Assembly: GCF_910585425.1 (NCBI RefSeq) | Contig: NZ_CAJUCP010000004.1 | Coordinates: 1-64,000 of the forward strand | Source: an uncultured Acetatifactor sp. | GTDB lineage: Bacteria > Bacillota > Clostridia > Lachnospirales > Lachnospiraceae | DNA: 64,000 nt | Reading direction: 5' to 3' | Shown: piece after piece, positions 51,105 through 59,433 of the stretch | Position numbering within the stretch: the stretch's first letter is position 1 | How the letters are laid out: each line of letters starts with the position of its first letter | Translations under genes and position numbers: made by a program | The notes under the pieces: model-generated | What the model was told of the DNA's origin: nothing | The model's input: the letters and a program-made list of their open reading frames with translations, nothing else | Databases searched by the model: none

Positions 51105-51923
51105 ATGGAGAAGAAAATGATAGTAAAACACGAATATCCGATCCTGGAATACAGCACGGAAAAAACCGCAGTCATCAATCCGGACAGGAACGCATCCAAA
51201 GCGGACAGGGACGGAGAGGGCGGGGGCGGTTTCAGGCGTTTCCCGAGACTCTGCCTGGTCACATTCTTCGAAGAAGTGCTTGACAGCGCGGTAGAGAGAT
51301 ATGGGGGAGAGAAGATAGGGACCTACGTTTCCGAAATGAAGGACTTCCATGCATACCGATTTACAGTGGAAGGGACGGAAGTCTGTGCCGTGCAGGCAGT
51401 GGTGGCTTCCGGCTCCATCGCCATGATGACGGACTGGCTGTACGGCCAGGGGGTAGAGGCGATTGTCTGCTGCGGCTGCTGCGGGGTGCTGGACGACATT
51501 CCAGAGGGAGCCGTGATCATACCGGTGCGGGCCCTCAGGGACGAGGGGGCTTCATACAAGTATCTGCCGCCTGCGCGGTTCATCGAGCTGCAGCAGGAGC
51601 CCGTAGAGCGCTTCCGGGAAGTCCTGTCCGGCCACGGCGTCCCCTACATAGAATGCGCCACCTGGTCTACGGACGGATTCTACAGGGAGACCCGGGAGAT
51701 GGTGGCTTACCGGAAGGAGGAGGGCTGCAGGGCCGTGGAGATGGAATGCGCAACAATGGCGGCCATCGCCCAGTTCCGGGGGAAGGTCTTCGGGCAGTTG
51801 CTCTACAGCGGCGACATCCTCATCGGCGGTGCGGAGGACTATGACGACAGAGGCTGGAACAATAATGTTTCCGCAAGGGAGAGGCTGTTCGCTCTCGCTT
51901 TGGAGGCATTGTGCAAGTTGTAG
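51105..51923 (+). CDS. Nucleoside phosphorylase (PNP/UDP family)
   Basis: About 272 residues. The family core is clear: VVASGSIAMMTDWLYGQGVE, a CCGCCGVLDD turn, the ribose-phosphate-binding WSTDGFYRET and AVEMECATMAAIAQF. Members cleave nucleosides with phosphate to free base and ribose-1-phosphate. Start at 51105 or 51117; the latter has GGAG 5-6 nt upstream. It lies between the dehydratase and its activase and overlaps a pyrophosphatase-like gene, which looks like a two-gene nucleotide-salvage insert. Confidence 0.85.
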   Translation: MEKKMIVKHEYPILEYSTEKTAVINPDRNASKADRDGEGGGGFRRFPRLCLVTFFEEVLDSAVERYGGEKIGTYVSEMKDFHAYRFTVEGTEVCAVQAVVASGSIAMMTDWLYGQGVEAIVCCGCCGVLDDIPEGAVIIPVRALRDEGASYKYLPPARFIELQQEPVERFREVLSGHGVPYIECATWSTDGFYRETREMVAYRKEEGCRAVEMECATMAAIAQFRGKVFGQLLYSGDILIGGAEDYDDRGWNNNVSARERLFALALEALCKL

Positions 51924-51928
51924 GGGAA

Positions 51929-52282
51929 ATGCGGATGAATGGTTTTGATGATGCTTTTTGGAAAATGCTGGACTCCCTGGTGATGGATTCGGAAATCGTG
52001 ACAGACAGGCCAAAAGGGACAGTCCATCCGAAATATCCGGACTTTGTCTATGAGGTTGACTATGGATATTTAAAGGATACTTCATCCATGGATGGCGCCG
52101 GCATTGATGTGTGGGTGGGCTCAGGGGAAAAGCGGGTGGACGCGGTCATGTGTACTGTTGACTGCCTGAAACGGGATTCGGAAATCAAGATTTTGATCGG
52201 ATGTACGGAAGAAGAAAAGCTGTCAGTATATCGAGCCCATAATGAGACGCAGTATATGAAGGGTATCATGATAAGGCGCTGA
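51929..52282 (+). CDS. Inorganic pyrophosphatase-like protein
   Basis: This roughly 117-residue protein has VTDRPKGTVHPKYPDFVYEV, then DYGYLKDTSSMDGAGIDVWV, a reduced form of the family I pyrophosphatase motifs (normally RGS...YP...DYG...DGDPLDVLV). It is well short of the usual 170-180 residues, so it may be a shortened homologue that works as a dimer or has lost activity. Start at 51929 follows AGGGG; the open frame begins at 51911 inside the phosphorylase gene. It completes an apparent phosphorylase/pyrophosphatase pair. Confidence 0.65.
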   Translation: MRMNGFDDAFWKMLDSLVMDSEIVTDRPKGTVHPKYPDFVYEVDYGYLKDTSSMDGAGIDVWVGSGEKRVDAVMCTVDCLKRDSEIKILIGCTEEEKLSVYRAHNETQYMKGIMIRR

Positions 52283-52346
52283 ATGGGGCCGGAATTCAGT
52301 AACCGTAAGTATGAAATGCCGCTCGCGCGGCGGAATGAGATGAAAA

Positions 52347-53144
52347 ATGACGACAGAATATTTACAGACAAAAGGACGGATATTCGACATACAACGGTAT
52401 TCCATCCATGACGGAACGGGAATCCGAACTATCTGCTTCCTGAAGGGCTGCGTGCTGCGGTGTAAATGGTGCTGCAACCCGGAGTCCCAGGAGTACGGGA
52501 TTCAGGAGATGACCGTTCAGGGCAAGACGAAGATCATCGGCCGCGATGTGACGGTGGCGGAGGTCATGGAGACCGTGGAGAAGGACAGGCCTTACTACGA
52601 CCGCTCCGGCGGGGGACTGACGCTGTCCGGCGGGGAGAGCCTCTGTCAGCCCGAGTTCGCCAGAGACCTGCTCCGGGCGGCCAGGGCCGTGGGGATAGGC
52701 ACCGCCATGGAGAGCATGGGCTGTGCGAAATGGGAGGCCATTGAGGGGATTCTGCCATACCTGGACCATTACCTCATGGACATCAAGCACATGGACAGCG
52801 AAAAGCATAAGCGCTTCACCGGAAAAGGGAATGAGCTGATGCTGGAGAACGCGAAGAAGATCGCGGCATCCGGCCAGACGTTCCTCAGCATACGGGTGCC
52901 CGTGATTCCCACTTTCAACGATACCCCAGAGGAAATCAGGGCCATCGCCCGGTTCGCGGATGCGCTGCCAGGGGTGGAGGAGATTTACCTGCTCCCCTAC
53001 CACAGGCTGGGCCAGGACAAGTACGCGGGCCTGGGCAGGGTATACGAGCTGCCGGACATCCTGCCGCCGGAGACGGAGCATATGGAGCGGCTGAAGCGGG
53101 AAGTGGAGAACTACACGAAATTAAGATGCCATATAGGCGGTTAA
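52347..53144 (+). CDS. Glycyl radical enzyme activase (radical SAM), ferredoxin-insert-free
   Basis: This 265-residue radical SAM activase has the cluster motif C35-x3-C39-x2-C42 (KGCVLRCKWCCNPES), a GGE-type SAM segment LTLSGGESLCQPEFA, and a C-terminal MPGVEEIYLLPYHRLGQDKY-like region. GRE activases of the glycerol-dehydratase type usually carry an extra ferredoxin-like pair of clusters after the first motif. Here the chain runs straight from CNPESQEYG to the SAM domain, as in PFL activases, so that insert is absent. It should install the radical at Gly817 of the dehydratase. Ribosome site is weak. Confidence 0.88.
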   Translation: MTTEYLQTKGRIFDIQRYSIHDGTGIRTICFLKGCVLRCKWCCNPESQEYGIQEMTVQGKTKIIGRDVTVAEVMETVEKDRPYYDRSGGGLTLSGGESLCQPEFARDLLRAARAVGIGTAMESMGCAKWEAIEGILPYLDHYLMDIKHMDSEKHKRFTGKGNELMLENAKKIAASGQTFLSIRVPVIPTFNDTPEEIRAIARFADALPGVEEIYLLPYHRLGQDKYAGLGRVYELPDILPPETEHMERLKREVENYTKLRCHIGG

Positions 53145-53148
53145 GCGA

Positions 53149-53655
53149 ATGAAAATGAAAAAGACAGATGCAATCCTCCGGCTTGTGAGACAGGAGATTG
53201 AAAACAAGGATGTATTGGAGGTGGCCTGCGGCACGGCAGAATTTTCCGTATCCGCCGCACAGTGCGCGAGGCAGGTCGCTTGTATTGATATCGACAGCAG
53301 CCGTCTGAACGGTTTGGTGGAAACCAGCGAAAATATCCGTTTCCGGAAGATGGATGCCGCTGAAATGGAGTTCGGGAGCGATACATTTGATACGGTGATT
53401 CTGTACAATGCGCTTTGCCATATTGAAGGCCGGTATGATGCGATTATGGCTGAATGCAGGCGTGTGCTGAAGCCGGAGGGGCGCATCCTCCTGATTGCCA
53501 CCTGGAAGATGGACGGCTCCCTTATGGCGGAGATGTTCGGCGACAGGGTGGAACGGCTGGAAGGATGCCATATGGTGAAGCTTGGGAAATCAAATACCCC
53601 GCTGCAAGCAACGGGGTATCAAGCTTGCAACGCTGCAGAGCAGCGGGGTATTTGA
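53149..53655 (+). CDS. SAM-dependent methyltransferase, C-terminus rewritten by a repeat
   Basis: This 168-residue protein has motif I DVLEVACGTAEFSVSAAQCA, the acidic CIDIDSSRL, and CHIEGRYDAIMAECRRVLKP with the post-I PEGRILLIATW. It then ends with SNTPLQATGYQACNAAEQRG, a stretch encoded by the left half of a palindromic repeat that starts at 53590. The usual final strands are missing, so it is likely truncated by insertion. It starts 4 bp after the activase stop, and may have been co-transcribed with it. It could be a damaged methyltransferase rather than an active enzyme. Confidence 0.7.
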   Translation: MKMKKTDAILRLVRQEIENKDVLEVACGTAEFSVSAAQCARQVACIDIDSSRLNGLVETSENIRFRKMDAAEMEFGSDTFDTVILYNALCHIEGRYDAIMAECRRVLKPEGRILLIATWKMDGSLMAEMFGDRVERLEGCHMVKLGKSNTPLQATGYQACNAAEQRGI

Positions 53656-53715
53656 CCCTCGCGGCATTCGCCAACTGGCCGTGCAAGCACGGCCGCTTGG
53701 CTCATTGCTCGCGGG
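53590..53715. repeat. Composite palindromic repeat element
   Basis: A perfect 16-bp inverted repeat (53590-53605 with 53640-53655) encloses a smaller GCAAGC/GCTTGC stem. Directly after it lies a second hairpin (about 53656-53715) with CCCTCGCG/CGCGGG, CCAA/TTGG and GGCCGTG/CACGGCC arms. The pair looks like a mobile, REP/MITE-like non-coding repeat. It lies over the methyltransferase 3' end. Confidence 0.8.
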
Positions 53716-53860
53716 AATAAAGCCGTGATGGTGAAGGCCGCGGGATGGCTTTCCATTGGCCGGGCCGCCATGTCGGGGAGTGTGAATGGGGAGTGTGTAA
53801 AGTGTTGGAAAACAGGCCATGTCAATATGGGATGAGAGAGCCTGCGGGGGGATTTGCATG

Positions 53861-54544
53861 ATGGATATGAGAATCATCAACGATATAACGGATTTCATTT
53901 TTCTGGAGGACATCCCTGCGGGACAAGGGACGGAGAAGGGGGATTCCGCAGGAGAAGCAGGTCACGGAGAGGGAATGCGGTCCGCAGCGGAAGCTGACGT
54001 CATCTTCATCCCCGGCGGCTCCTACCCGGAACTGCCGGAGCGGGCGGCGCAGCTATGGAAAGCGGGGTATGCCCCCTATGTGGTGCCGTCGGGCAGGTAC
54101 TCCATCACCATCGGAAGATTCGCGGGCGTGAAATCCAAGGTGGAAAAGTACGGAAAAGCGTATGCCACCGAATGCGAATTCTACACAGATGTGCTACAGA
54201 TAAACGGTGTCGCCCCCGACTGCATCTTTCAGGAGGACGAAGCGCAGTTCACCGCCGAGAACGCCAGGTTCTCCAGGAGGCTTCTGGACGCAAAAGGACT
54301 GCATCCGAAGAAGGCCATCATCTGCTGCAAAGCCTACCATTCCAGGAGATGCCTCATGTACTATCAACTGTGCTTTCCCGACACGGAATTCCTCATCGCG
54401 CCGGTTTCGGGGAAGGTGACCAGGGAAAACTGGTATCGGACGGAAGCCGGCCTGCAAAGGGTGCTGGGGGAGCTGGCCAGGCTGGGGACGCAGTTCACAC
54501 CGGAGCACACGCCGGAGATGGCGGAAGCCATGAAGCTTGGGTGA
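53861..54544 (+). CDS. YdcF/DUF218 family protein
   Basis: About 227 residues. The DUF218 features are visible: ADVIFIPGGSYPELPERAAQ, a YVVPSGRYS strand, YATECEFYTDVLQINGV and ICCKAYHSRRCLMYY. YdcF-like proteins have a Rossmann-like fold and are linked to envelope or cofactor metabolism; no reaction is established. Start at 53858-53867 after GGGGG; a longer frame reaches 53819. It belongs to an accessory block of single genes within the microcompartment locus. Confidence 0.75.
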   Translation: MDMRIINDITDFIFLEDIPAGQGTEKGDSAGEAGHGEGMRSAAEADVIFIPGGSYPELPERAAQLWKAGYAPYVVPSGRYSITIGRFAGVKSKVEKYGKAYATECEFYTDVLQINGVAPDCIFQEDEAQFTAENARFSRRLLDAKGLHPKKAIICCKAYHSRRCLMYYQLCFPDTEFLIAPVSGKVTRENWYRTEAGLQRVLGELARLGTQFTPEHTPEMAEAMKLG

Positions 54545-54581
54545 CGAGGGGGCCAGTTCAGTGAAGGAGGTAGCATAGAGG

Positions 54582-55541
54582 GTGGACTACAGACTTGTAA
54601 CAGAAGCTATGTCCGGCTATGACATACCGGAATCGGAAGCGATTTTGCTGCGGCACAATGAGAATATGACCTTTCGTGTAGGGACAGATTATCTGCTGCA
54701 GATTCATGAGCCTGTCCAGGGCTTCGAGACACAGCATCTCTACGAAGGGCTGGACCGCATGGCGGTGTATGAAACGGAAATCAGGTTCCTTGGACATCTG
54801 AAGAATCAGGGCATGATGATCCGGGAGCCGGTAAAGAACCGCAGGGGGCAGTGGATCACGAAGCTGGACAATGGCAATGTGGCCATGGTTTCCCGATGGA
54901 TAGAAGGGGAATCCCTGGACAAGATGACGCTTTGCGAGGAACACTATTACCGGATTGGACTTTTGGCCGCCGAGCTGCACAGATGCGCGAAAGGGTTTCG
55001 AGAGTTTCCTGCCATATCCTATGACGGACGGCATGTGGAAAGAATCGGTGAAAAGCTCAGGGCTCTGGAAGGAAACGGGCTGGCCTGCGCATCCTGCAGG
55101 GCGCTAGAGCGGGCCTGCGACGCTGTGGGAACAGCTTTACGAAAGGCAGAGGGCGAATTCCAGATGCTGCACGCGGACTTGTCCCTTTCCAATATCCTGC
55201 AGACCAAGGCCGGGCTGGCGGCAATCGACTTTTCCCTCTTTGGGATGGGGCATCCGATGTTGGACATCGCAGTCCTGTTCGGCAATATAGGCGGATTGGC
55301 ATGTCGGCAGAAAATCGCGGAGGGCTACCGGGACGGGGGCGGTCGCTTTGACTATGAAGCGCTGGACGCCTGCTTCGTGCTGACGATTTTGGACTGCATC
55401 GCAATCCACTTTGGGCAGTGGTGCAGGGAGAGCTGGTTCGAGGACAGGATGAAGCGCTGGAGCGAAGAGAGCCTGGAGCCTTTTGCTAGGGGAGAACGAT
55501 TGCTCGCGGACGATTTTTGTATAATCCATGCGGGGAATTAA
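54582..55541 (+). CDS. Aminoglycoside-phosphotransferase-like kinase
   Basis: This 319-residue kinase-fold protein has the catalytic MLHADLSLSNILQTK (H-x-D-x4-N) and IDFSLFGMGHPMLDIAVL. N-lobe features include MTFRVGTDYLLQIHEP. It starts with GTG at 54582 after GAAGGAGG. The family includes aminoglycoside and choline/homoserine kinases, so antibiotic resistance must not be assumed. Context gives no substrate. A hairpin follows 40 bp after its stop. Confidence 0.8.
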   Translation: MDYRLVTEAMSGYDIPESEAILLRHNENMTFRVGTDYLLQIHEPVQGFETQHLYEGLDRMAVYETEIRFLGHLKNQGMMIREPVKNRRGQWITKLDNGNVAMVSRWIEGESLDKMTLCEEHYYRIGLLAAELHRCAKGFREFPAISYDGRHVERIGEKLRALEGNGLACASCRALERACDAVGTALRKAEGEFQMLHADLSLSNILQTKAGLAAIDFSLFGMGHPMLDIAVLFGNIGGLACRQKIAEGYRDGGGRFDYEALDACFVLTILDCIAIHFGQWCRESWFEDRMKRWSEESLEPFARGERLLADDFCIIHAGN

Positions 55542-55580
55542 GAGAGAGGCAGGAGCCGAAATAGATGGATAATGAAAAAG

Positions 55581-55616
55581 GCATAAAGCCTTGACAATTC
55601 AACAAAGGCTTTACGC
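55581..55616. terminator. Terminator-like hairpin
   Basis: GCATAAAGCCTT (55581-55592) pairs with AAGGCTTTACGC (55605-55616) with one G-U, around a 12-nt loop. It sits between convergent genes and could stop both. Confidence 0.6.
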
Positions 55617-55654
55617 CCCTGGTTAGCGGTTACTGATTCATGCTGTAATGCTGT

Positions 55655-55810
55655 TTAATTACCGTCTTCCAACATTGACTGAAAAATGTCCTTTAATTTT
55701 TGTAGATCCTCATTATCCGGTGATTTTGTCAGAGCCTTATTGATCAGCTCCAGAGCGAGCCGGATAAAACCTTGAAACTGTTTGTTCGTCATACCCATAT
55801 CCGTTGCCAT
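55655..55810 (-). CDS. 51-residue small protein
   Basis: Reverse-strand ORF of 52 codons, reading MATDMGMTNKQFQGFIRLAL, then ELINKALTKSPDNEDLQKLK and DIFQSMLEDGN. AAGGCGGTGATAGG stands just before the ATG at 55810. Small MTNKQF-type helical proteins with acidic tails are frequent in Lachnospiraceae, often beside mobile or accessory genes. The gene is AT-rich, flanked by similar 25-bp direct repeats (55584-55608 and 55862-55886). Function unknown; it is convergent with the phosphotransferase. Confidence 0.7.
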   Translation of the reverse strand: MATDMGMTNKQFQGFIRLALELINKALTKSPDNEDLQKLKDIFQSMLEDGN

Positions 55811-55928
55811 CCTATCACCGCCTTTCTGATAGTATCAGTATAGCGGATTTGAAAAAGGATGTAAAGCCTTTATTCAATTATCAAGGTGCTAAAAAGCAGA
55901 TGTGGAAATCCTGGCAGGAGGGTATTGT

Positions 55929-57497
55929 ATGGGAATTTATTTGAATCCGGGAAATGAGGGGTTCAGGACGGCAATCCGTTCGGAGATTTACGTAGATAAG
56001 ACAGGGCTCATCGGATGCACCAACAGATACCTGAATACAGAGCAGAGGTATATCTGCGTCAGCAGGCCGCGCCGATTTGGCAAATCCATGGCGCTGAAGA
56101 TGCTGGCTGCCTATTACAGCCGCGCATACGACTCCCGGGAACTGTTCGAGGGATTGAAGATTGCGGAAGATCCGGTTTTTTTGGAGAATCTGAACCGATA
56201 TGATGTGATTTTTTTGAATATGCAGCAATTTTTGATTGAGGCAGGGGCCGGAGAGGTCGTAAATTATCTGCAGCAAGCGGTGCTGGAGGAATTGCAGGAG
56301 GAATATGAGGAAGTCTTAAATAGACAATCGTCAGGGATTGCGGATGCCTTAAGAAAGATTTACGCAAAATCCGGAAAGCAGTTCATCTTCTTGGTTGACG
56401 AATGGGACTGCGTGATGCGGGAGCGGCAAAAGTGTGAGGATATGCAGAAGCAGTACCTGGATTTCCTGCGCAATCTCCTGAAGGATCAGCCCTATGTAGC
56501 GCTTGCCTATATGACAGGCATTCTCCCTGTAAAAAAATACGGGCAGCATTCCGCTTTGAACATGTTCTGGGAATATTCCATGACGGATCAGAGCTTTTTC
56601 GAGGAATATACCGGCTTCACGGACAAGGAGGTGCGGGGACTCTGCGAACGCTTCTCCATGGATTACGCGGAGACCGGAAGCTGGTACGACGGCTATCAAT
56701 TGACGGAATTTAAGCATGTATACAATCCCAAATCCGTAGTGGAAGCGATGCTCCGCCGCAGATTTTCAAACTATTGGACGTCCACGGAGACCTACGAGGC
56801 CCTGAAGGTCTATATGGACATGGATTTCGATGGGCTTCGCGCCGACATTGTCCGGATGCTGGGCGGAGTCCGGGTCAAGGTGAACACCCGCAGCTTCCAG
56901 AACGACATGTGCACCTTTAAGACAAAGGACGATGTGCTGACCCTATTGATCCACCTGGGATATCTGGGCTACGACTCCGAGGAAAAGGAAGCCTTTATCC
57001 CGAACAGGGAAATCATAGAGGAATTTGAGAACGCCATGAGCATAGGCGGCTGGACGGAAGTCATGAACGTGCTGAAAGCGTCACAGCGCCTGCTGGAGGA
57101 TACGCTGAGCGGCGATGCGGGTAGGGTGGCGGAGGGGCTGGACAGGGCTCATACGGAGGTGGCATCCATACTGACCTACAAGGACGAGAATTCCCTGGGA
57201 GCGGCCATCAGCCTGGCCTATTACAGCGCCAGGAAGGACTACCGGATGATCCGCGAGCTCCCCACGGGCCGGGGCTTTGCCGATGTGGCGTTCCTGCCCC
57301 TGCCATCCCGCGGCAAGCCCGCCATGGTGATAGAGCTAAAGTACGACAAGTCCGCCCCCGCGGCAATCCGGCAGATAAAGGACAGGCGCTACACACAGGC
57401 CCTGGAGGGGTATTCCGGCGAAGTCCTGCTGGTAGGGGTGAATTATGACCGGGACAGCAAAGAGCATGGCTGCATGATTGAGAGAGTGAACTTGTAG
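55929..57497 (+). CDS. AAA-ATPase-like / PD-(D/E)XK nuclease-like protein, copy 3
   Basis: About 522 residues, a divergent homologue of the tandem pair at 41526-44737, with the same order: MGIYLNPGNEGFRTAIRSEI, P-loop-like SRPRRFGKSMALKML, Walker B FIFLVDEWDCVMRERQKC, and C-terminal RGFADVAFLPLPSRGKPAMV with IELKYDK. Start at 55929 after GGAGGG; the frame is open to 55902. Its separate location within the microcompartment locus suggests independent spread of this family. Role is unknown. Confidence 0.85.
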   Translation: MGIYLNPGNEGFRTAIRSEIYVDKTGLIGCTNRYLNTEQRYICVSRPRRFGKSMALKMLAAYYSRAYDSRELFEGLKIAEDPVFLENLNRYDVIFLNMQQFLIEAGAGEVVNYLQQAVLEELQEEYEEVLNRQSSGIADALRKIYAKSGKQFIFLVDEWDCVMRERQKCEDMQKQYLDFLRNLLKDQPYVALAYMTGILPVKKYGQHSALNMFWEYSMTDQSFFEEYTGFTDKEVRGLCERFSMDYAETGSWYDGYQLTEFKHVYNPKSVVEAMLRRRFSNYWTSTETYEALKVYMDMDFDGLRADIVRMLGGVRVKVNTRSFQNDMCTFKTKDDVLTLLIHLGYLGYDSEEKEAFIPNREIIEEFENAMSIGGWTEVMNVLKASQRLLEDTLSGDAGRVAEGLDRAHTEVASILTYKDENSLGAAISLAYYSARKDYRMIRELPTGRGFADVAFLPLPSRGKPAMVIELKYDKSAPAAIRQIKDRRYTQALEGYSGEVLLVGVNYDRDSKEHGCMIERVNL

Positions 57498-57527
57498 ACG
57501 GAGCTGTTTCATTTGGGAGGAGACAAC

Positions 57528-57959
57528 ATGTTAAAAACCAACTTTCCCGCAGGATGGCTGTCCGACATCAGTTTCGTAGTCATCTTTGCGAATTACCAGG
57601 GAAAATGGGTCTACTGTTTCCATAAGCGCCGCGGAAGCTTCGAGCATCCGGGCGGGCATGTGGAAGCGGGGGAGAGCCCCATGCAGGCGGCCAGGCGGGA
57701 GCTGTACGAGGAGTCCGGCATCAGGGACTGCACACTGACGCCGCTGTGGGATTATGAACAGCTGTGGGAAAACGGTACAGGAAAAAATAACGGCAGGGTC
57801 TACTATGCCGAAGTCCATTCCCTGGGAGAGCTTCCGGAGAGCGAGATGGCCCGCGTCGAACTGTTCGGGACCGTACCGGAAAACTATACCTACGACCCGG
57901 AAGAGGAGGCTCTGGATCTGGAGCGGATAAAGAAGGTCCTCCTGGCATACAGGGAGTGA
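57528..57959 (+). CDS. NUDIX hydrolase
   Basis: This 143-residue enzyme shows the Nudix box in GGHVEAGESPMQAARRELYE then ESGI, matching G-x5-E-x7-R-E-U-x-E-E-x-G-U. It hydrolyses a nucleoside diphosphate linked to another group, such as ADP-ribose or an oxidised nucleotide; the exact one is not readable. The start is at 57528 after GGGAGGAG. It overlaps an open frame that runs into the glyoxalase gene, so the two may be coupled. Confidence 0.85.
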   Translation: MLKTNFPAGWLSDISFVVIFANYQGKWVYCFHKRRGSFEHPGGHVEAGESPMQAARRELYEESGIRDCTLTPLWDYEQLWENGTGKNNGRVYYAEVHSLGELPESEMARVELFGTVPENYTYDPEEEALDLERIKKVLLAYRE

Positions 57960-58063
57960 AACCGTTGACAGAGGCTGGCCTGAAACCGCAGGAAAGATTC
58001 CGAAGGCTGCCGGGGAAAGACACAAATGAGGGAAGGCGTCCGCAGAAAGAGAGGAGGAGCCGT

Positions 58064-58411
58064 ATGAGGATAGGCGAGGTGAGCCTGCTCACCAACGATG
58101 TGGTGAGGCTGGCAGACTTTTATAAGAAGCTTCTGGACATCCACAACGGAAGCGATGACCCGGTGCACCAGACCCTGATCGGGGAGGAGACCATGCTGAC
58201 CATATATGACGACGGTTCGGAGAAGAACAATCAGAACCAGAACATATGTCTGGCATTCACTGTGGAGGACATTGAAAAGGAATATCGCAGTGTCATGGAG
58301 CTGGGGGCCGAAATCATAGAGCCGCCCGTGGCGCGCCCCTGGGGAGCGTTCAACATGAGCTTCCGCGACCCGGACGGGAATGTGGTCTACCTGCGAAGCT
58401 TTGGGGGATAG
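58064..58411 (+). CDS. Glyoxalase/bleomycin-resistance/dioxygenase (VOC) protein
   Basis: This 115-residue VOC-fold protein has repeated beta-alpha-beta halves: MRIGEVSLLTNDVVRLADFY at the N-terminus and the C-terminal RPWGAFNMSFRDPDGNVVYL. The His/Glu positions for a divalent metal are partly visible (E near the end of the second half). The start at 58064 follows GAGGAGG; a longer open frame from 57956 overlaps the Nudix gene and is not conserved. The function may be small-molecule sequestering or isomerisation. Confidence 0.75.
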   Translation: MRIGEVSLLTNDVVRLADFYKKLLDIHNGSDDPVHQTLIGEETMLTIYDDGSEKNNQNQNICLAFTVEDIEKEYRSVMELGAEIIEPPVARPWGAFNMSFRDPDGNVVYLRSFGG

Positions 58412-58471
58412 ATGCCCTTTGTCAGAAACCACAAAAATAAAACAAAAACGACACAATCCAACATTTACTTG

Positions 58472-58500
58472 TTGACTTGTGCGGTGGATAGGCTTATAAT
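58472..58500 (+). promoter_or_regulatory. Promoter of the aldolase/BMC operon
   Basis: TTGACT (58472-58477) and TATAAT (58495-58500) are 17 bp apart, 90 bp before the aldolase ATG. It is the likely main promoter for the microcompartment cargo and shell genes. Confidence 0.8.
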
Positions 58501-58589
58501 ACTAGACAATAGAAAGTTTTTTAAATTGAATTTTGCCGCTGTGGGACAAGCCGGCGGCAGGAACCAAAAACGAATCAGGAGGAGTCAAA

Positions 58590-59396
58590 ATGCAGAACGA
58601 GTATGAAATCAAAAAAGAGATTTGCGACATCGGCAAGAGAATCTACAACAGGAACATGGTAGCCGCCAATGACGGCAACATTTCCGTAAAGCTCAGCGAC
58701 AATGAGTTCCTTTGCACCCCTACGGGCGTGTCCAAGGGTTTCATGACCCCTGAGTACATCTGCAAGGTGGACGCACAGGGCAATGTGATCCAGGCCAATG
58801 GCAATTTCAAGCCCTCATCCGAGATCAAGATGCATATGAGAGTCTACCAGGAGAGGCCTGACGTCAGGAGCGTAGTACATGCGCATCCTGTGTATGCCAC
58901 CAGCTTCGCCATCGCAGGCATCCCCCTGACCCAGCCCATCATGCCCGAGGCGGTCATCGCCCTTGGCTGCGTGCCCATCGCCAAGTACGGCAGGCCCTCT
59001 ACCATGGAGATTCCCGATGCCGTCTCCGAGTATGTGCAGCATTTTGACGCTGTCCTCTTAGAGAACCACGGCGCCCTGACCTATTCCGATTCCCTGCTTG
59101 CCGCTTATCTGAAGATGGAGTCCGTGGAGTTCTACGCGCAGCTCCTGTACCAGTCCAGAATGCTGGGCGGCCCCAAGGAGTTCACCCCTCAGCAGGTGGA
59201 GGACCTCTATGAGATTAGGAGACAGTTCGGCATGAAGGGCCGTCATCCCGCAAACCTCTGCCCCAACGCGAAAGAGGGCAAGCCCAGCTGCCATACCTGC
59301 GGTGGCGGATGCCACGGCGATGACAAGAAGTCCGCTGTCTCTGCCGATGTGGTGGCCGAAATCACGAAGAAGGTGCTGGAGCAGTTAGGGAGATAA
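58590..59396 (+). CDS. Class II aldolase (fuculose/rhamnulose-phosphate type) with C-terminal encapsulation helix
   Basis: This 268-residue class II aldolase has ANDGNISVKLSDNEFLCTPT then GVSKGFMTPEYI, the zinc H-x-H in VVHAHPVYATSF and ENHGALTYSDSLLAAY. It would split fuculose- or rhamnulose-1-phosphate into DHAP and lactaldehyde. After a CHTCGGGC segment the tail ends with an amphipathic helix VVAEITKKVLEQLGR, the form of a microcompartment encapsulation peptide at the C-terminus. AGGAGGA precedes the start. First gene of the shell operon; GRM5-type loci carry such aldolases. Confidence 0.9.
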   Translation: MQNEYEIKKEICDIGKRIYNRNMVAANDGNISVKLSDNEFLCTPTGVSKGFMTPEYICKVDAQGNVIQANGNFKPSSEIKMHMRVYQERPDVRSVVHAHPVYATSFAIAGIPLTQPIMPEAVIALGCVPIAKYGRPSTMEIPDAVSEYVQHFDAVLLENHGALTYSDSLLAAYLKMESVEFYAQLLYQSRMLGGPKEFTPQQVEDLYEIRRQFGMKGRHPANLCPNAKEGKPSCHTCGGGCHGDDKKSAVSADVVAEITKKVLEQLGR

Positions 59397-59433
59397 AGAT
59401 GCCTGCCGACAGGACATTCTGCAGGAGATTCAT

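Noticed and set aside
54582..55541. Aminoglycoside resistance gene
   Set aside because: Only general kinase motifs are present; the family covers many substrates, and no resistance-gene neighbourhood or mobile element is seen.
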